Positions 40,304-47,500 of a stretch of 47,500 bases of DNA are shown piece after piece; the first letter of the stretch is position 1, and each line of letters begins with the position of its first letter. Source of the DNA: Neocallimastix lanati (nom. inval.) (lineage: Eukaryota > Neocallimastigomycota > Neocallimastigomycetes > Neocallimastigales > Neocallimastigaceae). Position numbers and translations under genes: made by a program. Where the stretch lies: assembly GCA_016946835.1 (NCBI GenBank), contig JACVTC010000064.1, positions 295,001-342,500 of the forward strand, given 5' to 3'. The notes below the pieces were generated by a model. That model saw nothing but the letters and a program-made list of their open reading frames with translations. It was not told where the DNA came from and did no database searches.

Positions 40304-40733
40304 CTTCGTCAACTGTTCCGTATTTTGTGGGGATTGCGGAGTTTCTAACTTACGTAATACCATTAATTTGTCGATCTTTTAGTTTGATGATGAAATGATA
40401 TTCCGTTGAATCTACCGTTGCTAAGAGCGTCGACGTCGAAATGATAAGGCATGGATTTTCACCTCCCGGTGAAATGACAGATACAGATTCGATTGATAAC
40501 ACTAATACTGAAATTATTACTCGCAATAATGGACGTGGTTGTTATTATCAAGGAATGGGAAAAGTTAGAGGCTATTGCTTCGAAAGCATTTTTATAATTA
40601 TATATTATATAATATTTTATTTCATGTATTTTATTATTTTTTTTTTCTTTAAAATCATGTAATTTTATTATTATTATATATAAATTAAATAAAGCTATTC
40701 TCTTAGTCTAAAAAAAAAAAAAAAAAAAAAAAA
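40304..40733 (+). mobile_element. Retrocopy with poly(A) tail and 12-bp target-site duplication (processed pseudogene or SINE-like)
   Basis: The segment is flanked by identical 12-mers ACAGCTTGATTT at 40292-40303 and 40734-40745. Its right end is AATAAA (40688-40693), then 16 bases, then about 24 As. The poly(A) signal, tail and target duplication together are diagnostic of target-primed reverse transcription of a polyadenylated RNA. The body at 40304-40600 is much GC-richer than the flanks. One plus-strand frame is open except for a single TGA at about 40400. After it comes a stretch beginning at ATG 40441 (MIRHGFSPPGEMTDTD) that continues through a Gly/Arg/Tyr-rich GRGCYYQGMGKVRGYCFES before dissolving into AT-rich, UTR-like sequence. 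I do not recognise the protein. A 7-bp hairpin TTTCACC-TCCC-GGTGAAA (40457-40474) could equally suggest a structured RNA source. Confidence 0.75.
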
Positions 40734-40798
40734 ACAGCTTGATTTTTTTTTTTTTATCTTAACGACAAAACGTTTAGATTTAGATATGGTCCCCCGGT

Positions 40799-40871
40799 TT
40801 TTTTTTTTTTTTTTTTTTTTTTTTTGTTTGTTTGTTTGTTTGATCCCTCTAATCATAGAGAATACATCAGA
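40799..40871 (-). mobile_element. Short poly(A)-tailed retroposon-like copy R2
   Basis: The minus strand reads GATGTATTCTCTATGATTAG, AGGGATCAAAC, several AAAC units and about 27 As (the plus T-run at 40799-40825). It shares only the 3' part of R1 and R3. Upstream of it on the minus strand lies AGATCTTGATT-unrelated sequence carrying the copia-like debris. No clear flanking duplication is seen. Confidence 0.55.
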
Positions 40872-40884
40872 TCTTGTGATTTTC

Positions 40885-41165
40885 TAGATGCTTTTACTTA
40901 TCGATAAGTAGTATGTCGGGTCATGTACAAAATAGCGAGATACCAATAAACTTCTGATTTACTTTTTTCTCTATCTCAACCCCATTTTAGTAGATATCAT
41001 CATTGTATTATTTGCTGCAATTGTTGATATTATTCTCCATGAATCTTGTTTTTTTTTTTTTTTTTTTTTTTCAAGGTAGATGAGAAGGTCTCTTTATTGT
41101 TCTATTTGTTCTACACCAATCCAAACTTTTTGTGTAAATCTTCTCTCTCTCAAGAGAGAGACTAA
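40885..41165 (-). pseudogene. Possible Ty1/copia relic: end of RT and start of RNase H region, heavily decayed
   Basis: On the minus strand, 40954-40897 reads VYWYLAILYMTRHTTYR. A neighbouring frame gives SLL before it and PTYYLSISKS after it. The composite resembles the conserved copia stretch GSLLYLAxxTRPDIxYxxSxLSK at the RT/RNase H junction. Upstream on the same strand, 41160-41075 reads LSLEREKIYTKSLDWC, which resembles the copia LSQEKYIxKLL segment that normally precedes it. The order and rough spacing are right for copia, but the fit depends on frameshifts. The pyrimidine-rich plus strand also fits decayed minus-strand coding DNA, since coding strands here are purine-rich. The case is much weaker than the plus-strand relic at 42324-42790. 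Confidence 0.35.
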
Positions 41166-41339
41166 GCGTGCTTTTTTTTTGTCCTTTTTTATGACATTTC
41201 CTTCCTTCAGAATTATATTTACTTTTAAATATTTAAATACCCATTGTGATTGTTATAATATTTATCATTCTATGGGAACCTTATTAACTATTTCGTATTC
41301 GTATATTTTTTTTTTTTTTTTTTTCTTTTTTTTTTTCAA

Positions 41340-41448
41340 TTCATCATTGACCGCCTTTAAAACCATTCGCTCTTATCTAGAGTTTATATCATCTATCTCT
41401 AAAAAAAATTCTCTCAGGGTTCAACTTGGATTGTTAACTGAATTAGTT

Positions 41449-41489
<41 letters not shown>

Positions 41490-42105
41490 TTATAATCATC
41501 TAGGTTAAAAAAAGGATTTAAACTTTTTTATTAATATTACTTTCATTTTTCTCTCTCTCGTTTTTTTTTTCCCTTATATCACTTCTAGTATTTTACTCAT
41601 ATTGGTTACTACTTCTTCTGGACTTTATTTTTTATTTATTTTTTATTTTTTTTGCTTTTATTCTATTTAGCGATTTTTCTTTTTTAAGAGAGTTATTTTT
41701 TTTATTTTTATTTGTTTCATATTTACTTCAATCGTTTTTTTATTTTGTTAAATTTATTCAGATTATTGGATGGATGCATGCATTTTCATTCAATTTTATT
41801 ATTTGTTTTAATTCAACTATTAACATTATTTTTCCTTACTTTTTTTTTTTTTTTTTTTTTTTTTATTTTATCTTTATTTAACAATTTTTCAGTGGGTGGA
41901 TTTCGCTAATATTTTTCCTTGTTTTTTTTTTTTTCACATTTTCACTTAAAAAAAAAAAAAAATTGTAATTTTCTAGAATTCTATATCCAAGTTGAAAAAT
42001 TGAGTACTGGTTTTTGATATTGGTGTCATTATCTTTAAGTTTACCTAGGAGGAGGGGGGAGTTCTTCATTATTGATATTATCCTTTATGTAGTTTTTCAT
42101 TGTTT
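41340..42105 (-). pseudogene. Unidentified decayed coding debris on the minus strand
   Basis: Several minus-strand pieces look protein-like but lie in different frames and are separated by A-runs. They are MKNYIKDNINNEELPPPPR from an ATG near 42102, which continues after a C-rich run in another frame as LLLGKLKDNDTNIKNQYSIF (42069 downward, open to 41878), SPEEVVTNMSKILEVI near 41620-41573, and TLREFFLEIDDINSR near 41425-41380. The order, strand and purine bias would suit one broken gene, perhaps the gag or 5' part of the copia-like element further along the same strand. I recognise no family, so this is a guess. The overlapping plus-strand frames are Phe-rich and are not called. Confidence 0.25.
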
Positions 42106-42323
42106 ATATTTGCTTTTATTTACTTCATGATCAAATTAGATTTGAAATTTAAATTGCAAAAAAAATGAATAATTTTTATTAACTTTGTTTTTTCTAAGTT
42201 GGTTGGTTCCATCAGTCCTATTATTTCCCAATAATTAAAAATTCGAGTGTTCATCATTATGATTTATAGAAGAGTTAAATATTGAAATATTATTGTTTAT
42301 ATTATTTACACCTTGTACCTTGT

Positions 42324-42790
42324 ACCTATTCACCAACAACAAGAAATGAATAGTTTTTTTTTTTTACAAGATTAATAATAATGGCTATGGTATCAATATA
42401 TAAAAGTGGTATTTTAAGGAAAATTGATATATAAAGCTTGCCTACTTGAATACTAATCTAAATGAGAAATGAGAAAATAAGAAATGAGAAAATGAGAAAT
42501 TTTATACGTTTTAAAAATTCCAGTCGATAATAAAAACTTAAGAGTTCAAAAAAATATGGATTATTATAAAAAGGTTCTCTATGGGCTCAAACAAGTTGGA
42601 AGACGGTAGCTTTTACAAAAATCTCCTAGTTTTCTGAAAGAAAATTAGGTTAATTCAATATAATATAGGTAATATAATAGATAATTGTTTATTTGGTAAA
42701 ATAGGTAGAAAAAAAATAAATTGTGCTTATTACCAGCATTATTATTAATGCAAAATATTAAAAGATAGAGAAAACTCAAGAAAACAAAAA
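42324..42790 (+). pseudogene. Ty1/copia reverse-transcriptase relic, multiply frameshifted
   Basis: Successive plus-strand pieces follow the copia RT order with normal spacing. They are TYSPTTRNE (42324-42350), IKLAYLNTNLNEK (42431-42469, family DxKTAYLNxxLxE), EILYVLKIP (42496-42522, family EEIYMxxP), KKVLYGLKQVGRR (42568-42606, the hallmark LYGLKQ motif), DNCLFGKIGRKKINC (42680-42724) and LITSIIINAKY at 42726-42758, where the catalytic YVDD should lie. At least three frame changes, a TAG replacing the usual Trp after GRR (42607-42609), and loss of the two catalytic Asp residues show it is dead. A small AAATGAGAAATGAG expansion at about 42461-42499 separates two pieces. No LTRs, gag or integrase are recognisable on this strand. 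Such elements copy their RNA inside cytoplasmic particles; this one cannot. Confidence 0.85.
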
Positions 42791-42803
42791 AAAAAAAATA
42801 ACA

Positions 42804-42832
<29 letters not shown>

Positions 42833-42835
<3 letters not shown>

Positions 42836-42883
42836 ATTATAATAGATGGATCGGATGTATTCTCTATGATTAGAAGGATCAAA

Positions 42884-42922
<39 letters not shown>
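42833..42922 (+). mobile_element. Short poly(A)-tailed retroposon-like copy R3 with 20-bp direct repeats
   Basis: CTAATTATAATAGATGGATC occurs at 42833-42852 and again at 42923-42942. Between them lie GGATGTATTCTCTATGATTA, GAAGGATCAAAC and about 37 As. The direct repeats look like a target-site duplication around a tiny poly(A)-tailed insert. However R1 also carries the first 20-mer next to the same insert, so the 20-mer may be part of the mobile sequence and the second copy only a partial repeat. R3 lies in the opposite orientation to R1 and R2, just 3' of the copia RT relic and its own A-run (about 42787-42831). Confidence 0.6.
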
Positions 42923-42924
<2 letters not shown>

Positions 42925-42999
42925 AATTATAATAGATGGATCTCAAGTATATAGAAATCCCAAAAACAACCTTAGTAAACGTTTTTTTTTTTTTTTTTT

Positions 43000-43350
43000 A
43001 CTAAATATCTAAATAAACACATTGATGACAAAATTTAGAAATAACATATTGACAAAGTTTTAACAGAATATTAAAAGTTTAAGGAAGGGAGGGGAATGTA
43101 AAGAATAATAATTAAAGTTATTATTACTATATTTGATTTATAATTATATAATTGCATGTAATAATAATATCATTAATAAAAAATGGTGTCGATTATTATT
43201 AATAAAATATATCATTAAAACTTTAAAAAAAATCGTGTTTTGTATATTCATGAGGGGGGGGGTGGGTGGAAATAGTTTATCCCATAGTAGATTCCTTCTT
43301 GTATAGATCGATTACATTACTAATAGCCAAGTATTTATTTGTTAAAATAT
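43000..43350. other. Non-coding stretch, moderately AT-rich
   Basis: No gene is recognised. It contains a purine-rich GGAAGGGAGGGGAATG segment at about 43083-43098 and an unusual G-run (GAGGGGGGGGGTGGGTGG) at about 43252-43269, rare in this DNA and able in principle to form a G-quadruplex. This may be the tail of the decayed retroelement zone. Confidence 0.4.
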
Positions 43351-43351
43351 C

Positions 43352-43526
43352 AAATTATAATTTCAAGTAAGCGTCTCAAGTATGAAGATATATAACTTTT
43401 TTTTTATATATATATACGTTTAAGCATGTTTTTCCCTACAATTTATAATTTCAATTAAGCGTCTCAAATGTGAAGATATATATAATTTTTCTTTTTTATA
43501 TATACGTTTAAAGGTGGTTTTTCCCT
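43352..43526. repeat. Two-copy diverged tandem repeat of about 86-88 bp
   Basis: 43352-43437 and 43440-43525 share TTATAATTTCAAnTAAGCGT, CTCAAnTnTGAAGATATATA, a T-rich middle, ATATACGTTTAA and GTTTTTCCCTA. The copies have diverged by several substitutions and small indels, so this is older than the minisatellite at 19.6 kb. Confidence 0.9.
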
Positions 43527-43874
43527 ATTAAATTAATATTATTTTTATATTTTTAGAATTTTATTTAACTTATAATAACTTCTTTTTTTATTAACTGTTT
43601 TATATTTTAGGTATTTCTTCAGTTTTGCAATCTTGATCAGTTTTATTAGTCTTCTTTATTTTAACATAATGAGTAGTTTTTTATTATAATTTTAAAATTC
43701 TAATTTATTTTTCTTTGACATAACATTGTCTCCGGCAAACAATTAATCATTTAATAAGATTGGAAAAAGCTACAAACCAAATTAAAAAATAAAATTTTTA
43801 GTTATCTTAATCCATTTTTTTTTTATTTAATACTTATTTTTTTAAATTTATTTTATATTATTTTATTTTATTTT

Positions 43875-44280
43875 ATTCAATCTGTACATATATTAATATT
43901 TCTACTATTTATTTTATTTTATTTTTATATTTCTACTATTTATTTTTTATTTTATTTTATTTTATTTTATTTTATTTTATTTTTATATTTCTACTATTTA
44001 TTTTTTATTTTATTTTATTTTATTTTATTTTATTTTTATATTTCTACTATTTATTTTTTATTTTATTTTATTTTATTTTATTTTATTTTATTTTTATATT
44101 TCTACTATTTATTTTTTATTTTATTTTATTTTATTTTATTCAATCTGTACTTATATTCATATTCTACTATATATTTTATTTTATTTTATTTTTTTTCATT
44201 TTATTTTATTTTATTTTATTTTTTTTATTTTATTCAATCTGTACTTTATATTCTACTATTTTATTTTATTTTATTTTATA
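43875..44280. repeat. TTTTA pentanucleotide field with 53-58 bp higher-order units
   Basis: Units of TTCTACTATTTATTTTTTAT followed by (TTTTA)4-7 start at about 43900, 43931, 43989, 44042, 44100 and, diverged, 44161 and 44251. The marker CAATCTGTAC recurs at about 43878, 44140 and 44236. The array combines a 5-bp and a 50-60 bp period. Confidence 0.9.
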
Positions 44281-44609
44281 TTTATTATATGTAATAGAGT
44301 TAATAACCTTTTAAAATTTTTTAATATAATATATATATGTATAAAATAAGCTATTTAATTGATTTTTGCTAAGCTTTTTTTTTTTTTTTTTTTTTTTTTA
44401 TTTATCGAAAAAAAAAAATTTAAAAATTTTTTTCCTAATATATCAAATTATATATCATTTTATAATATTTTTTTTTTTTATTTTTATTTTTTACTTCCAA
44501 AATATTCAAAGACTAAAATATAAATTTTAACATTCAAAAATCATATTCATTTTTAATATAGATCAAAAATACTCTATAATGATAATAATGAATAATAATG
44601 AATATAAGC

Positions 44610-44645
<36 letters not shown>

Positions 44646-44949
44646 ATAGTATATATATATATATATATTTTTTTTTTTTTTCATTCCTGAATTTGTTAAA
44701 AAAAGAAATTCATTAATTAAATATGAAAGTATATATATATATATTTTTAAATATTTTAAAAATTAATTGTTGCCTATTTATTTATTTTTTTAAAATAAAA
44801 TAATATATATTTATTATATGTATAATGTACATAATTGTTATATTGTAAGTACATTCTTTATAACTTAAGAGGTAAAAATGTACAAAGAAATATATTTATT
44901 TTAAATAAAAAAAAGAAAAAATTAAATAAAAAAAAAGAAAACTAAGTAA

Positions 44950-45009
<60 letters not shown>

Positions 45010-45620
45010 TAATATTAACATTATTCTAATATTGAAAATATAAATATATATATTTTTTTTTTTAACTTCATTTCTATTCATTTCTATAAATGTTCCATTG
45101 ATTTAGTTTAAAAAAAATTTTTTTTAAATTAATTTTATATTCAATTTAAAAAGAAAAAATTATTAAAAATTATTGGTTGGATGATATTGATTAATTATTA
45201 CTTATAATTAATTATATAATTTCACAAAATTTTTTATTATTTTCAAATATAAAATATATATATATATATATATTTTTTTTTTAAAAAAAAGAAGCAATCT
45301 TTTATTATAAGAAGAAATTTGTAAAGTATCTTAAAAGTAGAATAATTAATTATTTAATATTTAATAAATATATAGTTATTATTATAAGTAGAATTCAATC
45401 TTATATTTAAATCATTTCATAATTATTAATTATTTAAAATTTAAATTTTACAAATTGATAATTATGAAATGAATTTATTTATTTATTTTTTTTAATAACC
45501 GAAAGATTTAAATAATTAGAAATACAACTTTATGTAATAATATTTTCTTATAAAAAATATTCTATTGATAATATAATAGATAATAAATTTATAGTTGTTA
45601 ATATTAAATTATTACTTATA
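44281..45620. other. Gene-free AT-rich stretch
   Basis: It includes T-runs at about 44376-44399 and 44614-44638, (TA)n at about 44651-44668 and 44731-44745, and the 51-base T-run at 44953-45003. No coding or RNA gene is seen. The last 300 bases become slightly more complex and merge into the upstream region of the rightward gene. Confidence 0.6.
44953..45003. repeat. Poly(T) tract of about 51 bases
   Basis: A homopolymer bounded by TAACAA and ACTTTTTAATATTAAC. Read on the minus strand it produces an artefactual poly-Lys frame. Confidence 0.85.
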
Positions 45621-45634
45621 TAAAATCTAAAAAA

Positions 45635-45930
45635 GGTGGAATTACATTGTTAGAATACAATTAAAAATATTAAATAATTATGTAAATATATCAATATAAA
45701 AAAGTGGAAATTACATTCTATTAATAATATAATTGATAAATAAATTTTTAATAGTTTATATATATTTAATTTTATATACATAAAAATCAAAAAAAAAAAA
45801 AGGATTACATTTATTGAATATAATTAATAATTAATATTTTATTTTATTTTATTTTATTTTATTTTATTTTATTTTTTATTTTATTTTATTTTATTTTGTA
45901 TATGATAATCTAAAAATGGAAATTACATTT
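45635..45930 (+). promoter_or_regulatory. Four-copy TGGAAATTACATT motif upstream of the methyltransferase gene
   Basis: Related blocks occur at 45635-45648 (GGTGGAATTACATT), 45704-45717 (GTGGAAATTACATT), 45801-45812 (AGGATTACATTT) and 45917-45930 (TGGAAATTACATTT), about 190-485 bases before the start codon. Each is preceded by an A-run, and the copies are followed by related ATTGAATATAATTAATAAT-like sequence, so they may be remnants of a tandem repeat with a 65-120 base period. The core is conserved while the spacers diverge, and the position is right for a promoter, so a role as protein-binding sites is possible but inferred. Confidence 0.45.
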
Positions 45931-45974
45931 TCATTTTATAAATATATAAATTAATAATTAACTAATATATATAC

Positions 45975-46006
<32 letters not shown>

Positions 46007-46118
46007 ATATTATTATATTATATTTATTATATATAATTAAATTATTTTAATAATCAAACAATCATATTTTCATCAATAATTGATAATTTATTAACTAGTA
46101 AAATAATTATATATCAAA
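45975..46118 (+). promoter_or_regulatory. Probable core promoter and 5' leader of the methyltransferase gene
   Basis: A 26-base T-run (45975-46000) is followed by about 118 AT-rich bases up to the ATG, including a TATTATATTTATTATATATA block at about 46011-46036. Poly-T tracts just upstream of coding regions are common in very AT-rich eukaryotes, where they exclude nucleosomes. The start context is ATATCAAAATG with A at -3. No specific initiation site can be defined. Confidence 0.4.
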
Positions 46119-47500
46119 ATGTCTCGTTTTAAGGAATTATTAAAAAATCAAGATTATTTAATTTTACATGGTCCTTTAGGAACTGAATTAGAACGTCAAG
46201 GTTACAATGTTAATGGAAAATTATGGTCAGCTAAGTATTTAATTAAAAAACCAGAAATTATAGAAAAAATTCATGAAACTTATACTATAAATGGATGTGA
46301 TATTATTACAAGTTCTTCTTATCAAGCAACTATTCCTGGTTTAATTGATTATGGTTTATCTGAAAGTGAAGCCGAAGATATTATTCGTTTATCAGTTAAA
46401 TTAGCTAAATCTGCTCGTGATAAAGCTTGGGGTACCCTATCTGATGAAGAAAGATCAAAACGTCCTTATCCTTTAATTAGTGGTGATATTGGTCCTTACG
46501 CTGCTTATTTAGCTGATGGTTCTGAATATACTGGTAAATATGAAATTAGTAAGAAGGCTTTAAAATCTTTCCATCGTCAAAGAATTGCTTTATTAATGGA
46601 TGAAGGTGTTGATTTATTAGCCGTCGAAACTATTCCTAATTTTACTGAAGTTCAAGCTATTGCCGAAATTTTAGCTGAAGATTACCCAGATGTAGAATCC
46701 TATTTCTCCTTCACTACTCAAGATGGTGTCAATATCTTTGATGGTACTCCAATTAAGGAAGTCGCCGCCTTCTGTGATAAATATGATCAAATCTTGGCTA
46801 TGGGTATAAATTGTAGTGCCCCAACAATTTTTGAAACCGCTTTAAAAGAATTTGCCCAAGTGACCAAAAAGCCATTAGTAGCCTATCCAAGTTCTGGTGA
46901 ACAATATGATGCAGAAACTCAAACATGGAAAAAGGCTACTGTATCCACTACTTCTTTATTAGATTATGCAAAACAATGGCATGAATTAGGTGTTAAAATT
47001 GTTGGTGGATGCTGTCGTACTAACCCAGAAGATATTAAGTCTCTTTATCAAGGATTAAGAGGTGTTTCTTCCTCTTCCACTGAAAAATTACCAACCATTA
47101 GACGTGCTACTGCAGAAGATATTCCAGCTATTAATGATTTATTAGCTCAAGTTTTACATGTTCATCATGTCGCCAGACCTGATCTATTTAAACCAAAGGG
47201 TAATAAATTCTCTGATGAAGAACTTGCTGTTTTACTCAAGAATGATGAATGTCCAGTTTATGTATATGTCGATGAAAACAATAAAGTCAGAGCTCATCTT
47301 TTCTGTGAAATTAATGAAATTAAACAATCTAATCTTCAACCTATTAAAAATCTTTTCATTGAAGATTTATGTGTTGATGAAAATGCTCGTGGAAAGAAAA
47401 TTGGTAAAAAATTATATTATTTTGCTATCGATTTAGCTAAGAAATTAGGTTGTCATAATTTAACTCTTGATGCCTGGTATGATAATACTAATGCTTATCA
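46119..47500 (+). CDS. Homocysteine S-methyltransferase fused to a GNAT N-acetyltransferase, partial (3' end beyond window)
   Basis: An open frame of 460 codons runs to the right edge from ATG 46119. Residues 1-315 form a complete homocysteine S-methyltransferase of the MmuM/YagD type. These enzymes move a methyl group, usually from S-methylmethionine, to homocysteine to give methionine. Visible motifs are LILHGPLGTELERQG (14-28), LWSAKYL (35-41), TSSSYQAT (64-71), and the zinc-binding cysteines in GINC (Cys232) and VGGCCRTNP (Cys298, Cys299). After a Ser-rich linker (about 315-325) a second domain starts at IRRATAEDIPAINDLL and carries HHVARPDLFK and a GNAT acetyl-CoA motif, VDENARGKKIG (419-429). 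Its end, near NTNAY, is cut off. Its substrate is unknown. No intron or signal peptide is seen, so the enzyme is probably cytosolic. The GNAT half resembles those of gut Firmicutes, suggesting bacterial origin. Confidence 0.95.
   Translation, partial: MSRFKELLKNQDYLILHGPLGTELERQGYNVNGKLWSAKYLIKKPEIIEKIHETYTINGCDIITSSSYQATIPGLIDYGLSESEAEDIIRLSVKLAKSARDKAWGTLSDEERSKRPYPLISGDIGPYAAYLADGSEYTGKYEISKKALKSFHRQRIALLMDEGVDLLAVETIPNFTEVQAIAEILAEDYPDVESYFSFTTQDGVNIFDGTPIKEVAAFCDKYDQILAMGINCSAPTIFETALKEFAQVTKKPLVAYPSSGEQYDAETQTWKKATVSTTSLLDYAKQWHELGVKIVGGCCRTNPEDIKSLYQGLRGVSSSSTEKLPTIRRATAEDIPAINDLLAQVLHVHHVARPDLFKPKGNKFSDEELAVLLKNDECPVYVYVDENNKVRAHLFCEINEIKQSNLQPIKNLFIEDLCVDENARGKKIGKKLYYFAIDLAKKLGCHNLTLDAWYDNTNAY

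Noticed and set aside
41080-41484. 134-codon plus-strand open frame
   Set aside because: It is dominated by poly-T runs read as Phe. The strand bias and the copia-like matches favour decayed coding DNA on the opposite strand, and the plus frame has no recognisable domain.
40102-42922. R1 and R3 as terminal inverted repeats of a 2.8-kb DNA transposon
   Set aside because: A third copy (R2) lies inside in R1's orientation, all copies end in A-tails of different length, and no transposase is seen between; independent retroposition fits better.
47158-47436. Plus-strand open frame of 92 codons
   Set aside because: It lies inside the methyltransferase-GNAT gene in another frame; the GNAT motifs are in the gene's frame.

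Overview
The window looks like nuclear DNA from a very AT-rich eukaryote. The best fit is an anaerobic gut fungus (Neocallimastigomycota). The reasons are two A/T-ending-codon genes separated by a very long desert of poly-A/T and AAT repeats, asparagine/serine/proline-rich low-complexity protein, and a metabolic gene that looks bacterial (Firmicutes-like). This assignment is inference from composition and gene content; no marker gene is present.

Layout. (1) Positions 1-2183, minus strand: the 5' part (727 codons, no stop reached) of a low-complexity, regulator-like protein that runs off the left edge. (2) Positions 2184-about 40100: a gene desert of homopolymers, di-, tri- and pentanucleotide repeats, several minisatellites, a 148-bp block duplicated exactly inside a larger array near 26 kb, two long near-perfect or perfect inverted repeats, and a few GC-richer islets. 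No convincing gene was found there. (3) About 40100-43000: a graveyard of retroelements. It holds a 430-bp insertion ending in AATAAA plus poly(A) and flanked by 12-bp direct repeats, three copies of a short poly(A)-tailed sequence in both orientations, a clear but broken Ty1/copia reverse-transcriptase relic on the plus strand, and weaker copia-like and unidentified coding debris on the minus strand. (4) About 43000-46118: more AT-rich repeats, ending in a cluster of four copies of a TGGAAATTACATT-like motif upstream of the last gene. (5) Positions 46119-47500, plus strand: the 5' part (460 codons) of a homocysteine S-methyltransferase fused to a GNAT acetyltransferase, running off the right edge.

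The two genes are divergent and separated by about 43.9 kb, so both 5' ends face the desert; nothing suggests they work together. The most interesting items are the methyltransferase-acetyltransferase fusion with its repeated upstream motif, the retroelement nest with visible signs of target-primed (LINE-like) insertion, and the higher-order repeat near 26 kb.
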